Source: Aquincola tertiaricarbonis
GTDB lineage: Bacteria > Pseudomonadota > Gammaproteobacteria > Burkholderiales > Burkholderiaceae_C
Assembly: GCF_023573145.1 (NCBI RefSeq)
Contig: NZ_CP097636.1
Location: 2,666,001 to 2,730,000 of the forward strand
Direction of reading: 5' to 3'
DNA: 64,000 nt
The notes under the pieces are model-generated. The model was not told where the DNA came from. It was given only the letters and a program-made list of their open reading frames with translations, and ran no database searches. The position numbers and the translations under genes are program-made. Shown here piece after piece: positions 18,440 through 29,921 of this stretch (its first letter is position 1; each line of letters opens with the position of its first letter).

Positions 18440-19876
18440 TCAATGCCCCCCATCCGCCGCCAACGCCGCATCCCGCGTCTCTTCCAGGCTGGCCCGCTGC
18501 GCGCCGTTGAAGAAGAGGTTCAGCAGCACCGCGCTGAGGGTCGCCAGCAGGATGCCGGATTCGAGCAGCGGATGCAGACCATGCGGCATGTGCTGCGTCC
18601 AGGCCGGGGCCACCAGCGGCACCATGCCCAGGCTGACCGAGACGGCCACGATGTAGAGGTTGTTGCGGTTGGTTTTGTAGTCCACCGCGGCCAGGATGCG
18701 CACGCCGGTTGCGGCCACCATGCCGAACATCACCAGCCCGGCGCCACCCAGCACAAACTGCGGCAGCGACTCGACCAGCGCCGCCATCTTCGGGATCAGC
18801 CCCAGCACGATCAGGATGATGCCGCCGGCCACGCACACGAAGCGGCTGCGCACGCCCGTCACGCCCACCAGCCCCACGTTCTGCGAGAAGCTGGTGTACG
18901 GAAAGGTGTTGAACACCCCGCCGATGATGGTGCCCAGCCCGTCCACCCGCAGCCCGGCGGTCAGGCTCTGCGGCGTCACGCGGCGGCCCGTCAGGTCGCC
19001 CAGCGCCAGGAACATGCCGGTCGATTCGATGAAGGTCACGATCATCACCAGCACCATGGTGGCGATCAGCACCGGATCGAAGGTGGGCATGCCGAAGCTG
19101 AACGGCAGCACCACGTCGAACCAGTGCGCGCCGGCCACCTTGTCGAAGTGCATCTTGCCCATGGCCGTGGCCACGATGCCGCCCGCCACGATGCCCAGCA
19201 GCACCGAGATGTTCTGCACGAAGCCGCGCGTGTACTTGGCGATCAGCAGGATCACCGCCAGCACGAAGAAGGCGATGGCCATGTTGTCCAGCGCCGCGTA
19301 GTTGGGGTTGGCGATCATCGGCGCCGGCCCGGTGCCGCCACCGGCCGCGAAGGCCGGGTCGGGGATCTTGGCCAGGAAGGCCGGCCCGCCCATCGCCCAG
19401 CCAATGCCCACGCGCATCAGGCTGATGCCGATCACCGCGATGATGGTGCCGGTGACCACCGGCGGAAAGAAGCGCAGCATGCGGCTGGCCAGCGGCGCGA
19501 TGAACACGCCGATGAAGCCCGCCGCGATGATGGCCCCGAAGATGGCCCTGGCGCCCTCCACGCCCGGCGTGGACTCGGCCATCGCCACCATCGGGCCCAC
19601 GGCCGCGAAGGTCACGCCCATCATCACCGGCAGGCGGATGCCGAACCATTGCGTCAGGCCCCAGCTCTGGATCAGCGTGGCGATGCCGCAGCAGAACAGG
19701 TCGGCCGAGATCAGCAGCGCCACCTGATCAGGCGACAGCTTGAGCGCGCGGCCCACGATCAGCGGCACCGCGATGGCACCGGCATACATCACCAGCACAT
19801 GCTGCAGGCCCAGGGCGGCCAGGCGCGGCAGGCGCGGCTTTTCATCCACCGGGTGGACCGTGGTGGTTTGGCTCAT
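18440..19876 (-). CDS. Xanthine/urate permease (NCS2 family)
   Basis: Nucleobase:cation symporter-2 protein of 478 residues with 12-14 hydrophobic segments. Family motifs are LGLQHVLVMYAGAIAVPLIVG at the start, FGIRLPVMMGVTFAAVGPM, IESTGMFLALGDLTGRRV (the substrate-site Glu region) and FNTFPYTSFSQNVGLVGVTG. NCS2 members of this subgroup carry xanthine and/or urate. Its place between 8-oxoguanine deaminase and urate hydroxylase on the same strand supports a role in importing purines for this pathway. The ATG at 19876 follows GAGGAG. The upstream gap to puuD holds a hairpin repeat. Confidence 0.9.
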   Translation of the reverse strand: MSQTTTVHPVDEKPRLPRLAALGLQHVLVMYAGAIAVPLIVGRALKLSPDQVALLISADLFCCGIATLIQSWGLTQWFGIRLPVMMGVTFAAVGPMVAMAESTPGVEGARAIFGAIIAAGFIGVFIAPLASRMLRFFPPVVTGTIIAVIGISLMRVGIGWAMGGPAFLAKIPDPAFAAGGGTGPAPMIANPNYAALDNMAIAFFVLAVILLIAKYTRGFVQNISVLLGIVAGGIVATAMGKMHFDKVAGAHWFDVVLPFSFGMPTFDPVLIATMVLVMIVTFIESTGMFLALGDLTGRRVTPQSLTAGLRVDGLGTIIGGVFNTFPYTSFSQNVGLVGVTGVRSRFVCVAGGIILIVLGLIPKMAALVESLPQFVLGGAGLVMFGMVAATGVRILAAVDYKTNRNNLYIVAVSVSLGMVPLVAPAWTQHMPHGLHPLLESGILLATLSAVLLNLFFNGAQRASLEETRDAALAADGGH

Positions 19877-19952
19877 GGCGAACTCCTCGACAGAGGGAGG
19901 TGGGATGCCGACCGGCGACGCCGGTCGGGGTTCAGTCAATCAAGTGGAGACC

Positions 19953-20052
19953 GTTCAGCCCGCCGGGCCGCCCCAAGGGCTGAACGCGCCCCAAGGGTCC
20001 GAAGAGCCCTTCTACAAGGGCCTGGGGGCCGCGAGCGCAGCGAGCTTGGGGG
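19953..20052. repeat. Hairpin element between puuD and the xanthine permease gene
   Basis: GTTCAGCCC at 19953-19961 pairs with GGGCTGAAC at 19977-19985. The loop, GCCGGGCCGCCCCAA, is the core sequence of the element found at 30984 and 57537. A second hairpin, GCCCTT-CTAC-AAGGGC, follows, and the block ends in GCGAGCGCAGCGAGC. It lies in the 178-bp gap upstream of the permease gene and may separate or modulate the two genes. Confidence 0.55.
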
Positions 20053-20054
20053 CT

Positions 20055-21272
20055 TCATTCGCGTTTGGCGCCGGCTTCGAACCATTTGCCGAGCAACGCA
20101 CGCTCCTCGGCCGTGATGCCCGTGGCGTTGTTCAGCGGCATCTGCTTGCTGACCACGGCCTGCTGGTAGATCTGGGCCGCATGCTCGGCCACCAGGTCGG
20201 CCGTGTGCAGCTGCACGCCCTTGCTGGCCAACGCCGCGTTGTGGCACATCGCGCAGCGCTGGTTGACGATCTGCTCCACACGGGCAAAGCCCTGCAGCTG
20301 CGGCTGGCCGGGCTGCGCGGTGCCCGGGGGCGGCAGCGGGCTGCGTTCAGGCGCCACGAAGAACACCAGGCCGATCAGCAGGCCGATGGCCACGATCACC
20401 AGCTCCCAGCGCTCCTTGTGGCGGTGGCGCAGCACGAAGAACTGCCGCACCAGCGCGCCCACCAGCATCATGCCGATCAGCACCAGCCAGTTGTGCGGGT
20501 GCAGGTACAGCATGCCGTAGTGGTTGCTGATCATCGCGATCAGCACCGGCAGCGTGAAGTAGGTGTTGTGCACGCTGCGCTGCTTGCCGCGCTGGCCGTG
20601 GATCGGGTCGGGCTTGCGGCCCGCCTTCAGGTCGGCCACCACCTTGCGCTGGCCGGGGATGATCCAGAAGAAGACGTTGGCACTCATGATGGTGCCCAGC
20701 ATCGCGCCCATCAGCAGGAAGGCGGCGCGGCCGGCGAACAGGTGGCAGGCCAGCCAGGTGGCCGCGCACACGTACAGGAAGATGAGCACGCCCACCCGCA
20801 GGTCGCCGCCGATGGAGCCGTCCTTGTTGCGGCCGAACACGCGGCAGATCAGGTCGTAGACGATCCAGCCCGCCACCAGAAAGCCCAGCGCCGCGGCCAC
20901 GGCACCGCCCTGCGACCACTGGAAGACGCGTGGGTCGACCAGGAAGGTCTGCGCCTGCCACAGGTACATCACGCTGAACAGCGCGAAGCCCGACAGCCAG
21001 GTGGAGTACGACTCCCAGTAGGACCAGTGCAGATTGCCCTTGGGCATTTTCTTCGGGCCCACGAAGTACTTCTGCGAGTTGTAGAAGCCGCCGCCGTGCA
21101 CGGCCCACAGCTCACCGTTGACGCCACGCGCCAGCAGGTCTTCGTCTTCAGGGGGTGTGAGGCTGTTGTCCAGCATCACGAAGTAGAACGATGCGCCGAT
21201 CCAGGCGATCGCGGTGATGACGTGCAGCCAGCGCAGCAGCAGGTTCAGCCAGTCGAACAGATACGCTTCCAT
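20055..21272 (-). CDS. puuD: Urate hydroxylase PuuD
   Basis: Membrane-bound urate-oxidising enzyme of 405 residues that yields 5-hydroxyisourate. The N-terminal part has eight or so membrane helices (LRWLHVITAIAWIGASFYF, AVHGGGFYNSQKY and SVHNTYFTLPVLIAM with likely haem-binding His). A C-terminal cytochrome c-like domain (about 320-405) has the haem motif CAMCH. That combination is specific to PuuD, which replaces soluble uricase in many proteobacteria and passes electrons to the respiratory chain. HIU hydrolase lies just upstream on the same strand, giving the next step. Confidence 0.95.
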   Translation of the reverse strand: MEAYLFDWLNLLLRWLHVITAIAWIGASFYFVMLDNSLTPPEDEDLLARGVNGELWAVHGGGFYNSQKYFVGPKKMPKGNLHWSYWESYSTWLSGFALFSVMYLWQAQTFLVDPRVFQWSQGGAVAAALGFLVAGWIVYDLICRVFGRNKDGSIGGDLRVGVLIFLYVCAATWLACHLFAGRAAFLLMGAMLGTIMSANVFFWIIPGQRKVVADLKAGRKPDPIHGQRGKQRSVHNTYFTLPVLIAMISNHYGMLYLHPHNWLVLIGMMLVGALVRQFFVLRHRHKERWELVIVAIGLLIGLVFFVAPERSPLPPPGTAQPGQPQLQGFARVEQIVNQRCAMCHNAALASKGVQLHTADLVAEHAAQIYQQAVVSKQMPLNNATGITAEERALLGKWFEAGAKRE

Positions 21273-21397
21273 CGTCGGAGTCTCCTCGCCTCCGAGGGCT
21301 CGCCACCGCGGGCGCTGCGAGCCATGTCAGTGCTGTCGCGGCCTCGGCGAATGCCGGCCCACTGCGACGATGGAATGAAAGAAGGAATCGTGCCTGG

Positions 21398-21751
21398 TCA
21401 GCTGCCCCGGTAGGTGCTGTAGCTCCAGGGGCTGACCAGCAGCGGCACATGGTAGTGGGCCGTGGCGTCGGCAATGCCGAAGTCCAGCGGCACCTGGTCG
21501 AGGAAAGGCGGGTCGGGCAGCTCGGCGCCCATGGCGTTGAAGTAGGAGGCCACCTCGAACACCAGCCGGTAGCGGCCGGGCTTGAAGGTGTCGCCGGCCA
21601 GCAGCGGTTCGTCGGCGCGGCCGTCGTGGTTGAGCACCACCCGCTTGAGCTGTTGCGGCAGCCCGTCGTCCAGCTGGTAGAGCGTGACCGCCATGCCGGC
21701 CGCCGGACCGCCGCGGGCGGTATCGAGTACGTGGGTGGTCAGCTTGCCCAT
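21398..21751 (-). CDS. uraH: 5-hydroxyisourate hydrolase
   Basis: Transthyretin-like enzyme of 117 residues that opens 5-hydroxyisourate to OHCU. The active-site set is complete: His in [11 protein letters not shown], Arg in [10 protein letters not shown], His in [16 protein letters not shown], and the C-terminal signature YRGS. The length is typical. It lies 125 bp upstream of puuD on the same strand and is divergent from the GntR regulator gene. The start at 21751 has GAGGAAAG some distance upstream. The shared intergenic region holds a TGTATACA palindrome that probably controls it. Confidence 0.96.
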   Translation of the reverse strand: MGKLTTHVLDTARGGPAAGMAVTLYQLDDGLPQQLKRVVLNHDGRADEPLLAGDTFKPGRYRLVFEVASYFNAMGAELPDPPFLDQVPLDFGIADATAHYHVPLLVSPWSYSTYRGS

Positions 21752-21803
21752 CGACTGCTTCTTTCCTCGTTCGGGTAATTGATGCTTGAAGTGTGTGCTC
21801 AAC

Positions 21804-21811
21804 TGTATACA
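21804..21811. promoter_or_regulatory. Candidate GntR/FCD operator TGTATACA
   Basis: An 8-bp perfect palindrome, TGTATACA, lies in the 102-bp region between the divergent uraH and gntR starts. FCD-type GntR regulators often bind such N-T-G-T-A-T-A-C-A-N sites. The likely binder is the GntR protein encoded 40 bp away, repressing both directions. Confidence 0.5.
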
Positions 21812-21853
21812 CTTTGGCGTGCAGTTCAAGTCCTGGATTCCCCTGACCGCACC

Positions 21854-22654
21854 ATGCCCCGCGCACCTGCCGCCTCTCACGCACCGTTGAGCACCCCGCC
21901 ACGCACCAGGCGTGCGCAGGCGGCCCAGGCCGTGCAGGAAACGCGCCCGCCCGAGCCCGCGGCAGATGGCGCCGAGACCAGCAGCACCCAGCGCATCGTC
22001 GATGCCATCACCACCGCCATCGTCGAGCGGCGGCTGCAGCCCGGCACCAAGCTGGTGGAGCAGCAGATCGCCGACGTGTTCAGCGTCTCGCGCACGCTGG
22101 TGCGGCAGGCGCTCAACCAGCTCAGCCGCGACCGGCTGGTCAAGCTGGAGCCGGCCCGCGGCGCCTTCGTCGCCACGCCCAGCGTGGAAGAGGCGCGCCA
22201 AGTGTTCGAGGCGCGCAAGCTGATCGAGGGCGCGATGATCAAGCAGCTGTGCGCGCGCATCACCCCGGCGCAGATCGCCGAACTGCGCGGCCACCTGCAG
22301 GCCGAGCTCGATGCCATCCAGCGCACCGACGTGCCCGGCCGCACCTGGCTGCTGAGCGACTTCCACCTGGTGCTGGCCCGCATGCTGGGCAACGAGGTGC
22401 TGGCCCAGCTGCTGGCCGACCTGCTGTCGCGCAGCTCGCTCATCTCCCTCATGTACCAGTCGTCGCACTCGGCCGAGCACTCGCGCGACGAGCACGTGGC
22501 CATCGTCGATGCGCTGGAGCGCGGCGACGCCCGCGCCGCCGTGCGCCTGACCGAAGCCCACCTTTCGAACGTGGAGCGCAACCTGCGGTTGCATCCGCGC
22601 ACCTCGGACCTGCAGGCCGCCTTGCGGCCGCATGCAGCGCCCGCCCACCCCTGA
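21854..22654 (+). CDS. GntR-family (FCD) regulator of the purine genes
   Basis: Regulator of 266 residues. A disordered Ala/Pro-rich N-terminus (about 1-40) precedes the GntR winged helix (about 43-110: [33 protein letters not shown]) and the FCD domain (about 120-245: [16 protein letters not shown] and the final His in [10 protein letters not shown]). It is divergent from uraH and 11 bp upstream of puuE, so it sits in the middle of the urate-to-allantoate genes. It most probably represses them until a purine intermediate binds. The ATG at 21854 is preferred over an in-frame ATG at 21779, which would overlap the operator. Confidence 0.9.
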   Translation: MPRAPAASHAPLSTPPRTRRAQAAQAVQETRPPEPAADGAETSSTQRIVDAITTAIVERRLQPGTKLVEQQIADVFSVSRTLVRQALNQLSRDRLVKLEPARGAFVATPSVEEARQVFEARKLIEGAMIKQLCARITPAQIAELRGHLQAELDAIQRTDVPGRTWLLSDFHLVLARMLGNEVLAQLLADLLSRSSLISLMYQSSHSAEHSRDEHVAIVDALERGDARAAVRLTEAHLSNVERNLRLHPRTSDLQAALRPHAAPAHP

Positions 22655-22665
22655 CCCGAAGTGCC

Positions 22666-23667
22666 ATGAGTCACCCAGAGAACCACGACCCCCGCGCCGG
22701 CGAGCACACCTATGCCGGCTATGCCCGCGACATGAAGGGCTACGGCCGCGACGTGCCCCACGCCCGCTGGCCGGGCGGCGCGCGCATCGCGGTGTCCTTC
22801 GTGCTCAATTACGAAGAAGGCGGCGAGAACAACCCGCTGCACGGCGACCCGTCGACCGAAACCTTCCTGTCGGAGATGGTCACCGCCTCGGCCTTCGAGA
22901 ACCGGCACATGACCATGGAGTCGATGTACGAGTACGGCTCGCGCGTGGGCGTGTGGCGCGTGCTGCGCGAGTTCGAGAGCCGCGGCCTGCCGCTGACCAT
23001 CTTCGGCGTGGGCATGGCCATGCAGCGCTACCCCGAGCTGGTGCAGCACTTCGTGCAGGCCGGCTACGAGATCGCCAACCACGGCCTGCGCTGGATCCAC
23101 TACCAGAACCTGCCTGAAGCGACGGAAGCGCGCCACATCGCGCTGGGCACGCAGGTGGTGCGCGAGATGACCGGCGGCCAGTGGCCGGTGGGCTGGTACA
23201 CCGGCCGCGACAGCCCCAACACCCGCCGCCTGGTGGTGGACCATGGCGGCTACGAATACGACAGCGACTACTACGGCGACGACCTGCCCTTCTGGCTGAA
23301 CGTACAGAAGACCGCAGGCGGCGAATCGCCGATGCTGGTGGTGCCCTACTCGCTGGACACCAACGACATGCGCTGCGTGCAGGCCAACGGCTTCAACACC
23401 GGCGAGGCCTTCTTCACCTACCTGCGCGACACCTTCGACGCGCTGTATGCCGAAGGCGACCCCAACGGGCTGGACCGGCCCAAGATGATGAGCATCGGCA
23501 TGCACTGCCGGCTGCTGGGCAAGCCCGGCCGCATCGCGGCGCTGCAGCGCTTCCTGGACCATGTGACGAGCCGCGAGCAGGTGTGGATCACCCGCCGCGT
23601 GGACATCGCCCGCCACTGGAAGCAGGTGCACCCCTACAACCCCGCCACCGCCCATACGTGGCGCTGA
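22666..23667 (+). CDS. puuE: Allantoinase PuuE (polysaccharide-deacetylase family)
   Basis: Metal-independent allantoinase type of 333 residues that opens allantoin to allantoate. It has the NodB-like fold with the PuuE wording [62 protein letters not shown] and [14 protein letters not shown]. It follows the GntR gene by 11 bp and is followed after 25 bp by the UraD/AllC fusion gene, so the three genes probably share a transcript. Length and motifs match the family closely, and no residue appears to be lost. Confidence 0.95.
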   Translation: MSHPENHDPRAGEHTYAGYARDMKGYGRDVPHARWPGGARIAVSFVLNYEEGGENNPLHGDPSTETFLSEMVTASAFENRHMTMESMYEYGSRVGVWRVLREFESRGLPLTIFGVGMAMQRYPELVQHFVQAGYEIANHGLRWIHYQNLPEATEARHIALGTQVVREMTGGQWPVGWYTGRDSPNTRRLVVDHGGYEYDSDYYGDDLPFWLNVQKTAGGESPMLVVPYSLDTNDMRCVQANGFNTGEAFFTYLRDTFDALYAEGDPNGLDRPKMMSIGMHCRLLGKPGRIAALQRFLDHVTSREQVWITRRVDIARHWKQVHPYNPATAHTWR

Positions 23668-23692
23668 GCACAGCCTTGAAGGACACCGACGC

Positions 23693-25477
23693 ATGCTCAG
23701 CCTCTTCCAACTGAACGAAGCCTCGCAGGCCGAGTTCGTCGCGCTGCTGGACGGCGTGTACGAGCACTCGCCCTGGATCGCCGAACAGGCCCATGGCCGC
23801 AAGCCGGCTGGCGGCTTCACCAGCCTGGCCCAGCTCAAGCTGGCGCTGGCCCAGGTGGTGACCGATGCCGCCCACGACCAGCAGCTGGCCCTGGTGCGCG
23901 CCCACCCCGAGCTGGCCGGCAAGGCCATGGTCAGCAAGACGCTGACCGCCGAATCCACCCACGAGCAAGGCAAGGCCGGCCTGACCGACTGCACGCCGCT
24001 GGAGTTCGAGAAGATCCAGCAGCTCAATGCCGCCTACAACGAACGCTTCGGCTTCCCGTTCGTGATGGCGGTGCGCGGGCCGCGCGGCCTGGGCCTGCAC
24101 CGCAGCGAGATCATCGCCACCTTCGAACGCCGGCTGGGCCACCCCGCCGACTACGAGCTGGCCGAGGCGCTGCGCAACATCCACCGCATTGCCGAGATCC
24201 GGCTGAACGACAAGTTCGGCGTCGAGCCCACGCTGGGCAACCTGGTGTGGGACTGGGCCGAAGCCCTGGCCGTGCACAGCGACCCTGGCTACGCCGAGCA
24301 GGGCCAGCTCACCGTCACCTACCTGACCGATGCGCACCTGGCCTGCGCGCGGCAGCTGCAGTCGTGGATGCTGGCATGCGGCTTCGACGACGTGCGCATC
24401 GACGCGGTGGGCAACGTGGTGGGCGTGTACCACGGCAGCGATCCTTCAGCGCGCCGCCTGCTCACCGGCAGCCACTACGACACCGTGCGCAACGGCGGCA
24501 AGTACGACGGCCGGCTGGGCATCCTGGTGCCCATGGCCTGCGTGCGTGAGCTGCACCGCGCCGGCCGCCGCCTGCCTTACGGGCTGGAGGTGATCGGCTT
24601 TGCCGAAGAAGAAGGCCAGCGCTACAAGGCCACCTTCCTGGGCTCGGGCGCGGTCATCGGCCAGTTCGACGGCCGCTGGCTCGACCAGCAGGACGCCGAC
24701 GGCGTGACCATGCGCCAGGCGATGGCCGACGCCGGCCTGGACCCGGCCGACATCCCGCTGCTGCGGCGCGACCCGGCGGGCTACCTCGGCTTCGTGGAAG
24801 TGCACATCGAGCAAGGGCCGGTGCTCAACGAGCTGGGTCTGCCGCTGGGCGTGGTGACCTCGATCAACGGCAGCGTGCGCTACCTGTGCGAGATCACCGG
24901 CATGGCCAGCCACGCCGGCACCACGCCGATGAACCGCCGCCGCGATGCGGCCGCCGCCACCGCCGAAGTGATCCTGTACCTGGAACGGCGCGCTGGCAGC
25001 GTGCCCGACCTGGTGGGCACCGTGGGCATGCTGCAGGTGCCGGCCGGCTCCATCAACGTGGTGCCGGGGCGCTGCCTGTTCAGCCTGGACATCCGCGCCA
25101 CCACCAATGAAGTGCGCGACGAATGCGCGGCAGACGTGCTGGCCGAAATCAACGCCATCTGCGAACGGCGCGGCGTGGCCTTCAAGGCCGAAGAAACCAT
25201 GCGCGCCGCCGCCGCCCCCAGCGATGCCGCCTGGCAGCAGCGCTGGGAGCGCGCGGTGGAGGCGCTGTCGCTGCCGGTGTTCCGCATGCCCAGCGGCGCC
25301 GGCCACGACGCGATGAAGCTGCACGAGGTGATGCCGCAGGCGATGCTGTTCCTGCGCGGGCTCAATGCCGGCATCAGCCACAACCCGCTGGAAAGCATCA
25401 CCAACGACGACACCGAACTGTGCGTGCAGGCCTTCCAGCGCCTGCTCGACCAACTTGCCACGGAACTCCAAGCATGA
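23693..25477 (+). CDS. OHCU decarboxylase fused to allantoate amidohydrolase
   Basis: Bifunctional protein of 594 residues. The UraD domain (about 1-165) shows LVRAHPELAGK, EQGKAGLTD and NERFGFPFVMAVRG and should make S-allantoin from OHCU. The M20-type amidohydrolase (about 180-594) has an intact metal site: GSHYDTVRNGGKYDG, GFAEEEGQRY, VHIEQGPVLNELG, GMASHAGTTPMNRRRDA and the final His in NAGISHNPLE. It should convert allantoate to ureidoglycine/ureidoglycolate, CO2 and ammonia. The two steps flank PuuE in the pathway, so one protein supplies the steps before and after allantoinase. The M20 gene overlaps its last codon. Confidence 0.93.
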   Translation: MLSLFQLNEASQAEFVALLDGVYEHSPWIAEQAHGRKPAGGFTSLAQLKLALAQVVTDAAHDQQLALVRAHPELAGKAMVSKTLTAESTHEQGKAGLTDCTPLEFEKIQQLNAAYNERFGFPFVMAVRGPRGLGLHRSEIIATFERRLGHPADYELAEALRNIHRIAEIRLNDKFGVEPTLGNLVWDWAEALAVHSDPGYAEQGQLTVTYLTDAHLACARQLQSWMLACGFDDVRIDAVGNVVGVYHGSDPSARRLLTGSHYDTVRNGGKYDGRLGILVPMACVRELHRAGRRLPYGLEVIGFAEEEGQRYKATFLGSGAVIGQFDGRWLDQQDADGVTMRQAMADAGLDPADIPLLRRDPAGYLGFVEVHIEQGPVLNELGLPLGVVTSINGSVRYLCEITGMASHAGTTPMNRRRDAAAATAEVILYLERRAGSVPDLVGTVGMLQVPAGSINVVPGRCLFSLDIRATTNEVRDECAADVLAEINAICERRGVAFKAEETMRAAAAPSDAAWQQRWERAVEALSLPVFRMPSGAGHDAMKLHEVMPQAMLFLRGLNAGISHNPLESITNDDTELCVQAFQRLLDQLATELQA

Positions 25478-26703
25478 GCACCACGCCCTACCAACAACTC
25501 GACGCCTGGATCGACGCCCACTTCGACGAAGAGGTGAAGACGCTGCAGGCCCTGGTGCAGGTGCCCACCGACACCCCGCCCGGCAACAACGCGCCGCATG
25601 CCGAGCGCACCGCGCAGCTGCTGGAGAGCTTCGGCTTTGCGCCCGAGAAGCACCCGGTGCCGGCGCAGGCGGTGAAGGACTACGGCCTTGAATCGATCAC
25701 CAACCTGATCGTGCGCCGGAAGTACGGCGAAGGCCGCACCATCGCGCTGAACGCCCACGGCGACGTGGTGCCCCCGGGTGAAGGCTGGACCCACCCGCCC
25801 TACGGCGGCGAGGTGCACGACGGCAAGCTCTACGCCCGCGCGGCGGCCGTGAGCAAGAGCGACTTCGCCAGCTACATCTTCGCGGTGCGGGCGCTGGAAT
25901 CGCTGGGCGCGCCGCTCAAGGGCGGCGTGGAGCTGCACTTCACGTATGACGAAGAGTTCGGCGGTGAACTGGGCCCCGGCTGGCTGCTGCAGCAGGGCCT
26001 GACGAAGCCCGACCTGCTGATCGCCGCCGGCTTCAGCTACCAGGTGGTGACGGCCCACAACGGCTGCCTGCAGATGGAAGTGACGGTGCACGGCAAGATG
26101 GCGCATGCGGCCATCCCCGACACCGGCGTGGATGCGCTTCAGGGCGCGGTGGCCATCCTGAATGCGCTGTATGCGCAGAACAAGTTGTACAAGCAGGTCA
26201 CGTCCAAGGTGGAGGGCATCACCCACCCGTACCTGAACGTGGGCCGCATCGAAGGCGGCACCAACACCAACGTGGTGCCGGGCAAGGTGGTGCTCAAGCT
26301 CGACCGCCGCATGATCCCGGAAGAAAACCCGGCCGAGGTGGAAGCCGAGGTGCGCCGCGTGATCGCCGAAGCCGCGGCCGGCCAGCCGGGCATCACGGTG
26401 GACATCAAGCGCCTGCTGCTGGCCAACGCCATGAAGCCGCTGGCCGGCAACCAGCCGCTGGTGACCGCCATCCAGAAGCACGGGCAGGAACTGTTCGGAG
26501 AGCCCATCCCCACCAGCGGCACGCCGCTGTACACCGACGTGCGCCTGTACGTGGAACGCGGCATCCCCGCCGTGATCTACGGCGCCGGCCCGCGCACGGT
26601 GCTGGAAAGCAATGCCAAGCGCGCCGATGAGCACCTGGTGCTGGAAGACCTGCGCAAGGCCACCAAGGTGGTGGCGCGCACGCTCTTCGACCTGCTGAGC
26701 TGA
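25474..26703 (+). CDS. M20-family protein with an altered metal site
   Basis: Protein of 409 residues with the M20 peptidase fold, including the lid domain. The first ligand region NAHGDVVP and the catalytic pair in TYDEEFGGELG are present. The bridging Asp of the usual GRG-x-x-D-x-K block is Val (YARAAAVSKSD), the usual Glu of the GEPT block is Gly (IAAGFSYQVV), and the last His block reads NAKRADEH. It may be a non-canonical hydrolase or a binding protein. It overlaps the UraD/AllC gene by 4 bases (ATGA), so a role late in purine breakdown is likely. A specific reaction cannot be named. Confidence 0.75.
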   Translation: MSTTPYQQLDAWIDAHFDEEVKTLQALVQVPTDTPPGNNAPHAERTAQLLESFGFAPEKHPVPAQAVKDYGLESITNLIVRRKYGEGRTIALNAHGDVVPPGEGWTHPPYGGEVHDGKLYARAAAVSKSDFASYIFAVRALESLGAPLKGGVELHFTYDEEFGGELGPGWLLQQGLTKPDLLIAAGFSYQVVTAHNGCLQMEVTVHGKMAHAAIPDTGVDALQGAVAILNALYAQNKLYKQVTSKVEGITHPYLNVGRIEGGTNTNVVPGKVVLKLDRRMIPEENPAEVEAEVRRVIAEAAAGQPGITVDIKRLLLANAMKPLAGNQPLVTAIQKHGQELFGEPIPTSGTPLYTDVRLYVERGIPAVIYGAGPRTVLESNAKRADEHLVLEDLRKATKVVARTLFDLLS

Positions 26704-27659
26704 TCAATCCAGGGGCTGAAAGCCCGTTCGGCGTACCGCGTCGGCCCAGAAGGCCGATTCGCGGGCCTGCAGCTGCGCCAGGCCGGCGGCGTCCAGGCTG
26801 CCGGCGCGCAGGCCGGCCACCTGCAGCCGGGCCCGCAGCTCGGGCTGGGCCAGCACCCGGGCCACGGCCGCGCCCTGGCGGGCCAGCACCTCAGCCGGCG
26901 TGCCGGCGCGGGCATACAGGCCCAGCCAGCCGCTCACGGCCAGGTCGATGCCGGCCTCGCGCACCGTCGGCAGCTCGGGCTCCAGCGGCGTGCGCTCGGC
27001 GCTGAAGCAGCCGATCAGCCGCAGCCGCCCCGCTCGCGCCGCCTCCTGCAGGTCGGACAGCGGCAGCACCGCCAGCGGCACATGGCCGCCCACCACCGCC
27101 GCCAGCGCCTCGCCCGGCGACTTGTAAGGCACATGGGTCAAGGCGACGCCTGTCAACTCGGCCAAGCGCGCCAGCAGGAAGTGCGCACTGGTGCCGATGC
27201 CGGGCGAGGCGCAACCCGCGGGCGCCCGCTGCGCGCGCAGCCAGCGGGCCAGTTGCCGCACGTCGCCCGCCGGCACGCCCGGGCCGGCGCCGATCACGAG
27301 ATCGAACTGGGCCACCTGCGCCAGCGGCGCCAGATCGGCCACCGGGTCGTAGCCCAGCTGGCGGAACACGTGCGGAAACAGCGTGACCGCGCCGTGCGGC
27401 ACCAGCAGCAGCGATTGGCCATCGGGCCGCGCCTGCTTCATCGCCTGCGGCGCCAGCCGGCCGCTGGCGCCGGGGTGCGCCTCCACCCACACCGGGCGGC
27501 CGAGCAAGGGCTGCAGTTGCTCGGCGAGCAGTCGCGCCACCAGGTCGACGGCGCCGGTCGGGAATCCGGTGAGCAGCCGCAGCGCCTCGGCCGGCTGCGC
27601 GCCGGCCAGGCCGGGCGCCAGCGCCGCGCCCAGCCCGAGGTTGAAATGGCGGCGGCGCA

Positions 27660-27663
<4 letters not shown>
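26704..27663 (-). CDS. TctC/Bug-family periplasmic binding protein
   Basis: Extracytoplasmic receptor of 319 residues. A short RRRHFN start precedes the signal peptide (GLGAALAPGLAGAQ). The mature part has family phrases LLTGFPTGAVDLVARLLAEQL, GASGRLAPQAMKQARPDG, LTHVPYKSPGEALAAVVGG and LPTVREAGID. Bug receptors bind carboxylates and similar small molecules; most are orphans with no linked TctA/TctB, as here. The gene overlaps the end of the hybrid kinase gene as ATGA, suggesting coupled translation and perhaps a sensing role. It ends directly against the convergent M20 gene. Confidence 0.9.
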
Positions 27664-29729
<2,066 letters not shown>

Positions 29730-29921
29730 GAGCCAGCCCGGGTAAGCGCGCGGATTCTAGAAACAGAGTCGCCGCGCCGCGCACCCACTCCCTATGATGG
29801 AGCACGCACCATCCCGGTGCTAGCGGCTTGTGCACGAAAGTTGCAGACAAGCCTCCGGTTCGACCTTCCACGCCGCTGGCGCCGCGGTCGCCGATCTGTG
29901 TTCTGTCCGGAGTATTCGCCC

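Noticed and set aside
17717..18440. Several overlapping small frames with Ser-Glu-Arg repeats
   Set aside because: They arise from the repeated CGAGCGCAGTGAGCGCAGCG-type sequence on both strands, have no ribosome binding sites and no family resemblance.
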